A stretch of 64,000 nucleotides of DNA from Margaritifera margaritifera. Lineage: Eukaryota; Mollusca; Bivalvia; Unionida; Margaritiferidae. The number at the start of each line of letters is the position of its first letter. The first letter of the stretch is position 1. A program made the translations under genes and the position numbers. The stretch spans positions 329,501 through 393,500 of the forward strand of contig JAQPZY010000984.1 in NCBI GenBank assembly GCA_029931535.1, read 5' to 3'. The notes below the pieces were generated by a model. That model was given only the letters and a program-made list of their open reading frames with translations. It searched no databases and had not been told where the DNA came from. Positions 12,538 through 23,364 of the stretch are shown piece by piece.

Positions 12538-13680
12538 GGCGTGTAGCGTATCAATATTGTCCGCACATGAAGAACATAAAATATTACAATAATTAATCGG
12601 CTGCATTAGGTCTTTTGTTATTTATGTAGGTCGCATGCAACAGCGCTCACGTATTTTGCCGGGTCCAATGTAGAGGCCGGAAGCGAAATTCATCTGGTGG
12701 ATGTGAGATAGAAAGCATTGACGACAGCCACATGAGATAATGCGCTAGGCTCCTTTATCACCAGTGACTCCTGTGCGGAGATTTCCTCGTTTTTCATAAG
12801 TTCGCATAAATAAAAATAAGTCATCAACAAGACAATGTAACAATCTCCAACACATATATGAAAGTACCCGTTTTATCAATCGTGTTTGAAAGAGAAACTT
12901 TGATTGGTTCATTCAAAACAGCGTGAAAGGTCATGTTGAGAAGAGTTCAATCGCGCTCGCAGTAATTGGTTAAGCAGGTTTATGCATATTAATGAAAACG
13001 AGGAAATCTACGTACAGGCAGCCACGGATCTTGAGCCATGGGTGATAAAGGAGCGTAGCGGATTGTCGACAGTGGCTTACAACGATTTATAGCAAGATGA
13101 ATCTCGATTGTACATAAGTCTATCGGCGATTTTGAAACATATAAATATGCAAAATTAATTAATACCAAAATTAAGTAATGGCAGACACATTAAACAATAT
13201 GCAATATAAATAAGTATCTTAAAATCACAGTGTTATTTAAAATCAGCATGCGTCAAAATATGAATCAGTATGATTTTTGTATCTGTGTCAATTACTACAA
13301 ACGGTCTAACAAACAAATTCTGAGCAAAAAAATCAAAAGAAAGAAAGAAGGAAAAATATAAAGGATCACATTAAAAGGAAAAGGAAAAAGTGAGTACATT
13401 ATTACAAACTAAACCAGTTACAGTAACAAATGTGAAACTATATAATTAAAATCTGATATTGTAGTTGACTGAAGCTGGTTGAGAAAGTGTACTTTTTATT
13501 AAATGTTTATTAAATTCATTAAAAGATTATAGCGGAGACTTCAATCATTCATTGTGAAGTTTAAAAGACCAATGAATGAAGTTATTTAAATTTCATATAA
13601 TCTTATGATTATAGTTTGAAAGTAGATCAATAAATTTGTCCATATTTGGATGCATCCAATAATATACATCTTGGTGAGGA
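12538..13680 (-). repeat. Dispersed element, copy 2, interrupted by a LINE
   Basis: In reverse complement this holds both blocks of the element at 7468-8056, separated by about 600 extra bases. Inside it, 12728-12805 is repeated in inverted orientation at about 12990-13065 (key string AACGAGGAAATCT with TGATAAAGGAGC), so the extra part has its own fold-back. The outer block stops exactly where the LINE begins near 13681, consistent with LINE insertion into an older repeat. Confidence 0.7.
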
Positions 13681-15925
13681 AGTGCTTCCGGTCTATCGTT
13701 AACATTGCCAGAACACGTAGCTTCCCAGGAGCGAACATAGGAAGCGACCATGAATTGCTGTTGACGACTATCAAACTGCGTCTGAGGAAGACCAAGAAGC
13801 CAAGTCAGGTTAGGACCAGGTTTGAACTTGAAAAACGTAAAGATCCAAGCGTCGCACATACATCTGAAGCATCTGTAGGCGGCAAATGTGCACCACTCAC
13901 AATTCTGGGTGCTGAAGAAATAAACCTAGCGTCCTTGATCACCACCTTCAACACGGCAATAATAGGCACAGCCAACGAGATCCTTGTCAAGTATCGTAGG
14001 ATAAAGAAGTCCCGGGCCACAGCAGATATCCTCGACCTATGTGATGTGAGGAGAAAAATGAGGAGGAAGCGATGAGACCTTGAAGGAGCAGAAAAATGCA
14101 GGGAGATTAACAATAGGACTAAGAAGAGCTTAAAGAGAGCGAAGGAAAGCTGGTTACAGAACCAATGTAAGGAAGTCGAGAAAAGCCTGAACCAGAATAG
14201 CGGTAAAAAGGCATACCAGTTGGTGAAGACCTGACAACAGAGGAATAGTGGAGATCTACCACGATCCAGGACAAGACTGGTAAGAGTCTCACAGAAGATC
14301 AAGAGATTCTTAACAGATGGACGGAATACTGTTCAGATCTTTACAACCAGGAGACTTCTGGAAACCAAGCTGTACTAAACTTCCCACTGACCACAACAGA
14401 GGTTGACCACCCGATCATCAGGGAAAAAGTAGAGGCTGCAGTAAAGGCACTAAAGAAAGGGAACTCAGCTGGGGTAGACAATATACCAGCAGAACTTGTT
14501 CAAGCAGGAGGAACCTCCATAATAGATGTCCCCACAACAATCTGCAACAAAATCTGGCAAACAGGAGAATGGCCCACCACATGGACCCAGTCTCTGATCA
14601 TCACCCTTCCTAAGAAAGGGAATCTACAACTGTGCCAGAACTACCGAACAATCAGTCTCATCAGTCACCCAAGCAAGGTTATGCATACGATCATCCTCAA
14701 CAGACCGAAACCCCAAGTACAGCACATCATTGCTGAAGAACAGGCAGGTTTCAGAGCAGGATGTAGCACTATTGAACAGATCTTCAATCTTAGAATCCTC
14801 TGTGAAAAGTATCTGCAGCATCAACACCACCTCTATCATGTCTTCATTGACTTCAAGAAGGCTTTCGACAAGGTATGGCATGCAGCCTTGTGGGCCACCA
14901 TGCAACATAACGCAAAACTAATCAGCACCATCGAAAACCTGTATGACAAGGCCACTAGCGCGGTTCTCGTCAATTGCAACATAGGAGATTGGTTAAGAAC
15001 CACAGTCGGAGTCAGACAGGGATGCCTTCTCTCACCAACTCTCTTCATCATCTTACTGGAAAAGATCATGCCCGATGCCTTGGAAGACCATGAGGGCAGT
15101 GTCAGTGTTGGAGGCAGAACAATCACCAACCTGCGCTTTGCTGATGATATCGATGGCTTAGCAGGAGATGAAAAAGAACTGGAAACCTTAGTGAACTGTC
15201 TCAACCAAGCATCACTAAGGTATGGGATGGAGATCAGCGCTGAAAAGACCAAGCTAATGCAAACAACCCGAGTGGTATCCAAAAGAAAATAAGACTGAAT
15301 GGACACAGTGACAAGCTTCAAATATCTAGGTGCTATCGCCTCTGATGAAGGTTAAAAACCTTAGGTTCTTTCCAGGATTGCGCAGACAACAACTGCACTG
15401 GCTAGGCTGAAGCCTATTTGGAATGACAGCAACATCACGATTGGGTCCAAGATCAAGCTTATGCGCTCACTCGTCATGTCCATATTCCTGTATGCATGTG
15501 AAACATTGACCCTGACTGAGAACTAGAGAGAAGAATCCATGCCTTAGAGATGAGATGTTATCGAAGGATCCTGAAAATCTCATACTTAGACCACGTCTCA
15601 AATGAGGAGGTGCGCATAAGAACCCAAGGCGCAATCGGACCATATGAAGATCTTCTCACCACCGTAAAGAAACGCAAACTTAAATGGTATGGTCATGTCT
15701 CACGCTCATATGGCCTGTCAAAGACAATCTTACATGGTACAGTGAGGGTAGAGAGAAAACGAGGCAGACAGGAGATGAGATGGGAAGATAATATCAAAGA
15801 GTGGTCAGTCATGGACTTTGCAAAGTCCCAAAGAACAGTGGAGAATAGGGCAAAATGGAAAGAGAGTGTCGCAAAGTCATCAGTGGCGCCCCTACGACCA
15901 ACCAGGTTACGGGAGAAATGAAATG
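13681..15925 (+). mobile_element. 5'-truncated, broken LINE retrotransposon (RTE-like)
   Basis: The fragment starts inside the C-terminal end of an apurinic-type endonuclease: a Gly-Ser-Asp-His (GSDHELLLTT) motif, the catalytic SDH of this family, is at about 13741-13780. It continues into a reverse transcriptase (open 14681-15292) with the conserved FIDFKKAFDKVWH and the catalytic LRFADDIDGLAGDEKE (YADD-equivalent FADD). The C-terminal segment at 15550-15921 has the typical MRCYRRILKISYLDHV and KRKLKWYGHVSR patterns. There is no RNase H domain. Several stops and frameshifts separate the parts, so it is dead. It moved by target-primed reverse transcription and its 5' truncation is typical of that. 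The RTE-like assignment is from the domain layout and motif style; a related clade is possible. Confidence 0.9.
14681..15292 (+). pseudogene. LINE reverse transcriptase core fragment
   Basis: This 203-codon open stretch carries most of the polymerase palm and fingers of the LINE at 13681-15925. Motif A is FIDFKKAFDKVWH (around residues 56-68), followed by GVRQGCLLSPTLF (motif B) and LRFADDIDG (motif C, with the two catalytic aspartates present). It ends in AEKTKLMQTT, where the frame is lost. The catalytic residues survive although the element as a whole is broken, suggesting moderate age. It would have copied LINE RNA at the nick site in the nucleus. Confidence 0.9.
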
Positions 15926-16183
15926 AAAAAAAATTATTTAGGCATACACTTGCGTCTATATTCCACGTAACACTGACATTCTAATACAAACTGAAATTCG
16001 TCCTCTATTATATTACAAAACGGACTTGTTCTAGTTTATTATGATTATAACAATTTCGTCTAGAAATCTTAGCCACATATCTGGTTTCAAAAGGCATTGA
16101 GTGAAGAAGCCATTTTCTAATGTTCCCATGCATAGCGATGTATCAGAAGGAGCCACTGGACTATCCATTGCTGTAGCTACCTT

Positions 16184-18060
16184 TTAAATATAGTTCATGT
16201 CTCCAAATTGAAAAAAAGTTATTTCAAGCACAAGTTGTATTAAATCACAAATTGTTTCTCTGGATAATATACGTGTACTTTCATCATTATTAATGTAGTT
16301 TTTACAAGCTTCAATATCATCAGAGTGTGGTATATTTGTGCACAGGGATGTAACATCAAGTGTAACTACGTACAATTTGTCTGATAATGTCAATTTGCTA
16401 ATGAAATCTGAAGAGTCTTTGAAATATGAAGGAAGAGATTTCATTAAAGTTGTAAAATATGATCAGTATATTTTGATATGTTATCAGTATATTGTTACGA
16501 CTCTAGGTCTTAAAATAATATAACAGAAAGAAAGTGAAACCAACAATGTAAGTATAATCAACAAGCAATTTATTTCCAGACAATTAAAGTGAAAATTCAA
16601 AAAGACACTTACAATACGTAAATTAAAGTCCAAATAATCCAATAATCCTAAGTGTCCTAATCACAAGTCCTAAATATAGTAATGTTCCGAATGAATTCCA
16701 GTAGCCTTGAATGCCCTGATGTGTCAGTAGTTTTGAAAGTTCTGATATACCTTAATGATGTAATCCAGAATATCTTTGAATAAATTCACATACATCCCAA
16801 AGTCAAGTATTAATCCAATATGAGAATGAGCACTTTTAGTAATTCCAATGAATATTTCAAATAAATAATTCCTCTCACTGAATTTGCTTTGATTTTCACA
16901 ACTGTAACATCTGATTACTAAAATAAATTCCTTAATAGACTGATCTTAATAATATGAAGTTTAGTATAGGAATTAAATCTTGTTTACCAAACCTGTATAA
17001 ATATAAGGATAAGTCACCTGACAGAATAATCTATAATATGAGTAACTCTGATGGAACTTTCCTGTGCGTACCTGACTTTTCTCATATCAAGATATGGAAC
17101 ATTCAAATCTAATTGTCAAATTCTATGTAAACAAGACTGACATTGAACTCAAATGCAGTAAATGTGTTGTTTAGAACATGACTAAAGTAAAACTTACTTC
17201 ATGGACACATATTATAAATTCAATATACATAACAATATGAGTTCCATGTAGAAATTATAGGTCTTCCAGGGTACACTAAAGGTAATAATTTATCACATGC
17301 CTTAGCAGCCTTATGTGTTTTGGGTAGAATGTAAAACTGAGTGGTGAGTGTTGTTTGTGGGTAGAATGTAAAACGGAGTTTTGCGTGTTGTTTGTGGGTG
17401 GAATGAAAAACTGAGTGGTGAGTGTTGTTTGTGGGAAAATATTAAATTCATCGTATATGGAGCAGTTGTTTCTGGATATTTCATTGATATGACTTATTTT
17501 TGCTTTAATTTCCTGAGAAGGATTATCAGATATTTTTGTATAATATATTTTATCATTCAATTGTCTTTTTATTTCTTTAGTGTAATCCTCCTTATTCATT
17601 ATCACTATAGCGATTGACTTATCAGCTTTCATTAATAATAATCCTTTGATCTTGCGATAATGTACGTAAAGAATCCAATTCTTTCCCAGAAATGTTAGTA
17701 AAGTTTTCTTCTTGTGGGACTGCTATTTAAAATTTCTTGCGTGGTAGCTTCGTTGTAATAATTAACGTAAACATCGCATCCGCTAAAGGGCATAAAGGAA
17801 GATTCTTTTTTTTAAATCAAAAAGGGCTTATTTTGTACCGAAGACTTACTTTCATCCTGTATCTTTTTGTCGATTTTGAATGAAAATATTCTTTCAATTT
17901 TAACCTTCTTGTATATTTAAAAGTTTGTACTGCTAGTTTTATCTTATCGTGAAATTTAGCCCTTGGACAATATCAAAGACCTTTATCTACTAGAATATAA
18001 TCACTGTCGGTAAGAATCCAAACTGATAAGTTTAGTACTGTTTCTTTACCTCTTTGAATT
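16184..18060 (-). mobile_element. Penelope-like element remnant, split by a solo LTR
   Basis: Reading down the minus strand from about 18060, fragments match the N-terminal part of Penelope-like reverse transcriptases: LTDSDYILVDKGL followed by an RRLKLKEYF stretch. Next comes the conserved block at 17632 (MKADKSIAIVIMNKEDYTKE, then RQLNDKIYYTKI). After the solo LTR at 16493-17234 the reading resumes at 16444 with LYVVTLDVTSLCTNIPHSD, the motif-A region (family form VTLDVTSLYTNIP, here with Tyr replaced by Cys). The GIY-YIG endonuclease domain and the downstream YxDD region are not visible. Several frameshifts make it a pseudogene. Confidence 0.85.
16493..17234. mobile_element. Solo LTR, family 1, with ATAT target duplication
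   Basis: A 742-bp AT-rich block starts TGTTACGACT and ends ACATAACA, giving the canonical TG...CA ends of a long terminal repeat. ATAT occurs directly outside both ends (16489-16492 and 17235-17238). It interrupts the reverse transcriptase frame of the Penelope-like element, so it is younger than that element. A second copy of the family lies at 32504-33411. No internal retroelement genes are adjacent, so it is a solo LTR left by recombination. Orientation is uncertain. Confidence 0.8.
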
Positions 18061-18122
18061 TGTTTTAGTCTTTTCTTCATATATAGCATGTTTTACTACT
18101 TGTAGGAAGCCATCTACATTAC
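18061..18122. other. Short spacer, nothing recognised
   Basis: Degenerate sequence between the Penelope-like remnant and the next minus-strand frame. Confidence 0.4.
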
Positions 18123-18362
18123 CTATACCTCGTTGCAACAGTAGTATATAGACAGGAGTATATGAGCGGAACATACATGTTGACCCAGTCCCGGCCTCGC
18201 TTTTTTCGATGTAGAACCATAGCAAAACAAATTGCAGTCATTGTGATTACATGGATTTGGCTTTAAGATTGGTTTTGCAATTTTTCCTAAACGAAAAAGT
18301 TCGGTCAGTTCTGGGTCATCATATATGTTGCGCTCAATACTCTCCCTTCTATAAACTACCAT
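18123..18362 (-). pseudogene. Unrecognised minus-strand frame, probably element-derived
   Basis: A 79-codon frame starts MVVYRRESIERNIYDDPEL and carries a cysteine/histidine cluster (PCNHNDCNLFC) that could be a small zinc-binding motif. Composition is protein-like, unlike most frames nearby. It sits upstream of the Penelope-like remnant on the same strand but does not match the parts of that protein I know. It may belong to the same mixed block of mobile-element debris as 18610-20335. Function unknown. Confidence 0.35.
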
Positions 18363-18609
18363 TTTAAAGATGACATTTTGTGTTATTTATATATCAGTTG
18401 AGATATTTAAAAAAAGTTAACTTTTATATTTATATATTATGTTTTAACATATAAAAAAAATCAAATGGAATGCAAACTGCCATTTAAAACAACAGATTTT
18501 AAAGTATTTATACGAATGCAAATCAAACCATAGAATGTTGTATTTAAAAAAAGGTAATGTGTATTATCATTTAAACAAGTAAAGATATTATATATAATCA
18601 TGTACGACT

Positions 18610-19300
18610 TTGACTAAAAAAAGCAAATTGATCGCCTATGAAAATGCACAGGACGCTTTGGTCAAGTTTCCACCAGAGTGGTACTTAGAAGACGTCATGA
18701 AAAAGATAACAGCGATCACATTACTTTAATGGTGCATATGGATTTGTTAAAGAATGCTCTTAAAATGAGTTATCAAGCATCCAGAAAAAAATCTAGAGCA
18801 CTTCGATTATTACGCTGATATCGCTATCGAACTAGAAAGATCCACATGGCTACTAGGAGAAGAATACAATAAACTTGGTCTTAAGAAATCTCGCTACAAT
18901 TTTGTCAAAACCAGATTTGAAGGCAACTTAGTCTGATGTGCTGTCAAAAACAACTCATATTACTGCACTATAGATTAGATGATCAGATGACTACGGTTTT
19001 ATGAAAACAATAAATATAATGAGAGAAGCAATTATTACCTCATACAAAGAAGCGTCTTGTGTTTACTTTCCACCCGAACTTAGTTTTTATGATCTTAGGC
19101 GTAAGATGACTGTCAATTCCGCATATGGATTTGTGGGAGATGCCATTAACATATCTTGGAAACTAGCAGAAAAAAAAGATCACTTTTACTTTTACGCTTA
19201 AATGGCCAGAGTTAACGCGAGCTCCGATATTTCTAGAAGAAGAATACGACAGTCTTGGTGGTGAGGCGTTGTTTAGCTCAATGAGACTTTAAGCGACATC
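18610..19300 (+). pseudogene. Decayed coding sequence with a diverged internal duplication
   Basis: Two diverged copies of one protein segment lie in tandem. Copy 1 (about 18660-18930) reads FPPEWYLEDVMKKIT, then NGAYGFVKE and ERSTWLLGEEYNKLG. Copy 2 (about 19055-19290) reads YFPPELSFYDLRRKMT, then NSAYGFVGDA and IFLEEEYDSLGGE. The shared order (FPPE..., AYGFV..., EEY..LG) argues for descent from a repeated domain and not chance. Frames shift several times and stops intervene. I do not recognise the family. It lies between a Penelope-like remnant and a two-membrane-segment ORF, so an origin in a large mobile element is possible. Confidence 0.5.
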
Positions 19301-19332
19301 ATTGTCGACTTCTTTTTTATTCCTTCCCCAAT

Positions 19333-19778
19333 CAGACTATAATACTAATGATATGGCACAGACTATAATACTAATGATATGGCACAGACTATAATACTAA
19401 TGATATGGCACAGACTATAATATTAATGATATGGCACAGTAAGACTATAATACTAATGATATGGCACATACTATAATACTAATGATATGGCACAGTAAGA
19501 CTATAATACTAATGATATGGCACAGTAAGACTATAATACTAATGATATGGCACATACTATAATACTAATGATATGGCACATACTATAATACTAATGATAT
19601 GGCAGAGACTATAATACTAATGATATGGCACAGTAAGACTATAATACTAATGATATGGCACAGTAAGACTATAATACTAATGATATGGCACATACTATAA
19701 TACTAATGATATGGCACATACTATAATACTAATGATATGGCACAGTAAGACTATAATACTAATGATCTGGCACAGTAA
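19333..19778. repeat. 26/30-bp minisatellite, about 16 copies
   Basis: The core ACTATAATACTAATGATATG is repeated with linkers of two lengths (CACAG or CACAT giving 26 bp, CACAGTAAG giving 30 bp). Copies are almost identical, so the array is young or homogenised. The alternation of the two unit lengths is irregular. Confidence 0.95.
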
Positions 19779-19803
19779 TCTTTGTCGTTTTGTTATTTTA
19801 TTT

Positions 19804-20335
19804 TTATTTTATACAGACTTTGAGTATCATCGCCATTGTCTTCTTTTTTTTCCCTCTGATATTTTTTTGTGCAAACTTTTCGTATCGGGAAATCAACATC
19901 AGGCTAAGATCCGCCATGATATTATCTACCACCCGAAGTTCTTTAACGGGGTCATCGATGGAATACGTAGTTTCGCGCAAACAAGCTTTGATCTGATTAA
20001 GCATCTTCATGTAAGTGATAAAAGCGAATTTGCACATGGATCTTTTGTTCAGAATGTTTGGCCCTAGTTTTTTTTAAACAGGCCTGGGTAGCAATTCCGA
20101 CGCTGGAAATAATCAACAGAAACGGATTTAACAAGACGCTAGTAGAAGCGACGCCAGCGGTGGTCAACGCAAATGGAACCGCCGTCAGAAGAAATAGAAC
20201 GCGACCATAATGCCTGTAAGATCGCTTGAAACCATAGGTTCGCTTGTGATAATATTCGTAAAACGCGATTGGGAGTGAACTACAAGTGTCGCTATAGATT
20301 ATGATTATGAGTGAACTTCGACTGTCCATATACAT
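19804..20335 (-). pseudogene. Frameshifted small two-membrane-segment protein
   Basis: Two overlapping minus-strand frames appear to be one broken gene. The first (20335 to about 20060) has a basic lead-in (YHKRTYGFKRSYRHYGR) and then two hydrophobic segments (VLFLLTAVPFALTTAGVAS and FLLIISSVGIA). The second (20037-19804) continues with an amphipathic helical part (YMKMLNQIKACLRETTYS ... LSLMLISRYEKF). The layout of basic N-terminus, membrane hairpin and helical C-terminus recurs in unnamed proteins of invertebrate mobile elements; that comparison is from memory. No function is assigned. The first frame runs into the 36-bp satellite at its start, so the true N-terminus is unclear. Confidence 0.45.
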
Positions 20336-20880
20336 TATGATTGGGATGAACTACTGCCGTTTCTCTAGATTATGACTGGGAATGAACTACTAGTGTGCCT
20401 ATAGATTATAACTGGAAGAGAACTACTAGTGTTCCTATAGATTATGATTGGGAGTGAACTACTAGTGAGTCTCTATATTACGATTGGGAATGAACAACTA
20501 GAGTCTCTATAGATTATGATTGGGGTGAACTAATAGTGAGTCTCTAAATTACGATTGGGAACTAACTACTAGTGTCCCTATAGATTATGATTGGGGTGAA
20601 CTACTAGTCTGTCTCTAGATTACGATTGGGAATGAACAGCTAGTGTCCCTATAGATTATGATTTAGAGTGAACTACTAGTGTGTTTATAGATTATTAGTG
20701 GGCTTGAACTATTAGTGTTCCTATGGATTATGATTGGGAATGAACTAATAATGTGTTTATAGATTATGAGTTGGAGTGAACTAGTATTATTCGTATGGAT
20801 TATGATTGGGAGTAAACTACCAGTGTGCCTATAGATTCTGACTGAGAGTGAACTACTAGTATGTCTATATATTATGAATA
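20255..20880. repeat. 36-bp satellite, block 1 (about 17 degenerate copies)
   Basis: The unit is about ATTATGATTGGGAGTGAACT followed by ACTAGTGTGCCTATAG, 36 bp, with frequent point changes and small indels. The same unit resumes at 21765-22158 after an insertion of about 880 bp, so the two blocks were once one array or spread together. Confidence 0.95.
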
Positions 20881-21269
20881 TCATAATCTTGCATATGTGA
20901 TACAAATAAGGCCTTTCGTGTATTCCTGATGGTTAAAATGAACGCGTCCATGGATGCATAGCTGTGCTGTAATTACAATATATCTTTAAAACGAAAAAAT
21001 TATCAAAATATAACAAAAAAGTTTCTCAGAAGTACATGTAGTGAATTGGGTGAGAGTTATATATCTCTTTTTTAACTGCTTTATTTGACAAAAAGTAAAC
21101 CCGTGGATTACATCTAATTAAATAGAGATACAGAACATAAAAAGCTCACTTCTCTCAGAATGATACCTAAGTCTTCTAAAAGAGAATTTCAGAGCCATCT
21201 GCCAGAAAATAAGGGACCTTCATTAATGGCTTGATCATCCATACACGTTGCAAGTTCTTTTACTGTAAG
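20881..21269. other. Unique-looking insert inside the 36-bp satellite
   Basis: No repeat unit and no gene is seen. Together with the SINE and the ATAC tract it makes up the segment separating the two satellite blocks. Confidence 0.5.
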
Positions 21270-21445
21270 GAGCAGTGGAGGCTCAGTGGTTAACTTACTG
21301 GACTCGCGACCGAAAAGATGCAGGTTCGAATCATACCATCTGATCACCCCCGGTGGGCTATCATGGTGTGTCATTGGGCAACTCGCCTTGTTCCAATTAC
21401 CTCGGCACTAAACAACCTAGTTGTTTTGCTCATAAGCTCACCAAA
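21270..21445 (+). mobile_element. tRNA-derived SINE, nearly full length
   Basis: The 5' part is tRNA-like: an A-box-like GTGGAGGCTCAGTGGTTAAC at about 21274-21293 and a B box, CAGGTTCGAATC, at about 21320-21331. The body (GTGTGTCATTGGGCAACTCG, then TTCCAATTACCTCGGCACTA) is shared with a truncated copy at 22159-22265. It ends close to the ATAC microsatellite, a typical SINE tail position. It is a non-autonomous retroposon transcribed by pol III and copied by a partner LINE. Confidence 0.85.
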
Positions 21446-21476
21446 TGTATTCTCCTCAGAAAATAAAGATATTATT

Positions 21477-21533
21477 ATACATACATACATACATACATAC
21501 ATACATACATACATACATACATACATACATACA

Positions 21534-21564
<31 letters not shown>
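21477..21564. repeat. (ATAC)n microsatellite, about 22 units
   Basis: A pure tetranucleotide run just 3' of the SINE. Open frames with Tyr-Ile-His-Thr or Met-Tyr-Val-Cys repeats here are artefacts. Confidence 0.98.
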
Positions 21565-21565
<1 letters not shown>

Positions 21566-21764
21566 GGCACTTACAAGTATGTATGTACAAACCTACATAC
21601 ATTCATAGTCATGATAGCCCATTTGAAAGAAAGGGCATTACAGTACAGAACTCTCCCGACCAATTCTCGATGACACGCTTAAAATAATTGATCATTTCCT
21701 ACTCTAGCTCTTTTCCACTTAAAACAAAGTGTCATTAAGTGTCAATATATTTAGAAATTTGTTT

Positions 21765-22158
21765 TCGGGAGCAAACTACTAGCGTGCCTAGAGATTATGA
21801 TTGGTAGTGAAATACTAACGTGTCTCTAGATTATAACTAGGAATAAACTGCTAGGATGTCTATAGATTATGAATGGGAGTGAAATACTAGTTTTCCTATA
21901 GATTATGATTGGAAATGAACTACTAGTGTCCCCATTGATTATGATTGGGAGTGAACTACAAGTGTCGCTTTAGATTATGATTATGAGTGAACTACGACTG
22001 TCCCTATACATTTTGATTGGGGTGAACTACTGCCGTGTCTCTAGATTATGAATGGGAATAAACTACTAGTGTCCCTATAGATTATGATTGGGAGTGAACT
22101 ACTAGTGTCTCTATAGATTATGATTGGGGTGAATAACTAGTGTGTTTATAGATTATGA
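21765..22158. repeat. 36-bp satellite, block 2 (about 11 copies)
   Basis: Same unit and orientation as 20255-20880. The array ends abruptly at ATAGATTATGA, where it joins the B-box region of a SINE without any spacer. Confidence 0.95.
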
Positions 22159-22265
22159 GGATGCAGGTTCGAATCCTAACATTAGATCACCCCGGGTGGG
22201 TTTTCGCGGTGTGTCATTGGGCAACTCGCTTTGTTCCAATTACCTCGGCACTAAACAACCTAGTT
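22159..22265 (+). mobile_element. 5'-truncated SINE copy fused to satellite
   Basis: Starts at GATGCAGGTTCGAATCC, just upstream of the B box of the SINE family at 21270-21445, and then follows that SINE body to TTTGCTCA. The tRNA A-box part is missing and replaced directly by the satellite unit. Confidence 0.85.
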
Positions 22266-22287
22266 GATTTGCTCAAAATTAGAGAAT

Positions 22288-22441
22288 TTTGTACTAATAT
22301 CAGTGAATGTTGTACTAATATCAGTGAATCTTGTACTAATATCAGTGAATGTTGTACTAATATCAGTGAATGTTGTACTAATATCAGTGAATCTTGTACT
22401 AATATCAGTGAATCTTGTACTAATATCAGTGAATGTTGTAC
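22288..22441. repeat. 21-bp minisatellite, about 7 copies
   Basis: The unit is TGTACTAATATCAGTGAATGT (21 bp, given here as one unit of 20 bases plus a final T) with one variable base (GAATGT or GAATCT). It follows the truncated SINE directly, in the tail position. Because 21 is a multiple of three, it makes repeat peptides such as CTNISE in several frames; these are not genes. Confidence 0.95.
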
Positions 22442-22449
22442 ATGTTGAC

Positions 22450-23223
22450 ATAATAAGGAACATCCTATGGAATATCATTTAGAATTGTTTTATTATAGTG
22501 TATAAGGTTCTATAAAATGACATCTATAAAAGGGATTTGCATGCATACTTGGGTGCTCACAAGCATCCATGGACAGAGAAATAGGCCAACATACAGACAG
22601 ACGAAGATAGGATAGGCATCCAACGGCTATATGTTTCACATTATCGTAATAACCAGGGCTGGATTTCACTTAAAAATAAGATAAATGAAAATTAAATCAA
22701 GACTTAAGTTTAAACTCCACATCATGCAATCTAATTGGACAACACTCCCCACCCCCACCCCCCAAAAGAACAATTTATATCTGCCAAATAAGTGACCATT
22801 ACAATTTTAAAACTTTGACCAAACATTTTCGACATCGTTGATGACAAAGGATCCAGGAACAATTTATTAACATCGTTTCAAGAGTAAATTTAAATACTTT
22901 CTCAAATAATATATGCTGAATTAATTGAACTAACTTAAGTAATTAATTACCAGCAGCAAAAGGGTTCAAGAATGTAATAAGACCGTAGCACGTGTCTCAA
23001 GAAGGCGGACGAATGATAATGTGCAATAAACAGGATGAGGATAAGAGGGGTGAAGTGGGATGATGGGGGTGGGGGGGGGAGGTGCACTAGGGGGTGACAT
23101 TTGTACTAAAAATGGACAAACTATTGCTATTAGATTTTCAGCATAATAGGCCGTATTTTTTAACACATTTATACTGAGCTCAAAAGAGATCAATGCTACC
23201 AAAAATACGCATCATGTCTGCAG

Positions 23224-23225
<2 letters not shown>
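22450..23225. other. Non-coding, nothing recognised
   Basis: Low-complexity C-rich and G-rich spots lie near 22744-22765 and 23040-23095. No gene is supported. Confidence 0.5.

Positions 23226-23309
<84 letters not shown>
23226..23309. repeat. (AT)n microsatellite
   Basis: About 42 AT units; a short (TG)n tract of about 10 units follows at 23345-23364. Confidence 0.98.
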
Positions 23310-23312
<3 letters not shown>

Positions 23313-23364
23313 GAATGGAAACGGACAAACTGGAAAGCAAACCGATGTGTGTGTGTGTGTGTGT

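Noticed and set aside
13805..14302. 165-codon minus-strand frame
   Set aside because: Shadow of the plus-strand LINE coding sequence; no family match, and the plus strand carries the endonuclease motif.
14836..15321. 161-codon minus-strand frame
   Set aside because: Opposite-strand shadow of the LINE reverse transcriptase.
19333..19778. CRISPR-like appearance of regularly spaced repeats
   Set aside because: Units are contiguous without unique spacers, and the context is a eukaryotic genome; it is a minisatellite.
20663..20905. 80-codon minus-strand frame with regular Ser-Ser-Leu and Ile-Ile-Tyr repeats
   Set aside because: Translation of the 36-bp satellite, also a multiple of three.
21270..21340. 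Functional tRNA gene
   Set aside because: A and B boxes are present but the arms do not fold into a proper cloverleaf by eye, and the sequence continues into a SINE body shared with 22159-22265.
21318..21687. Overlapping frames with Tyr-Ile-His-Thr or Met-Tyr-Val-Cys repeats
   Set aside because: They are translations of the (ATAC)n tract in several frames and both strands.
22155..22482. Repeat peptides CTNISE and related
   Set aside because: The 21-bp minisatellite is a multiple of three, so several frames stay open on both strands; no gene.
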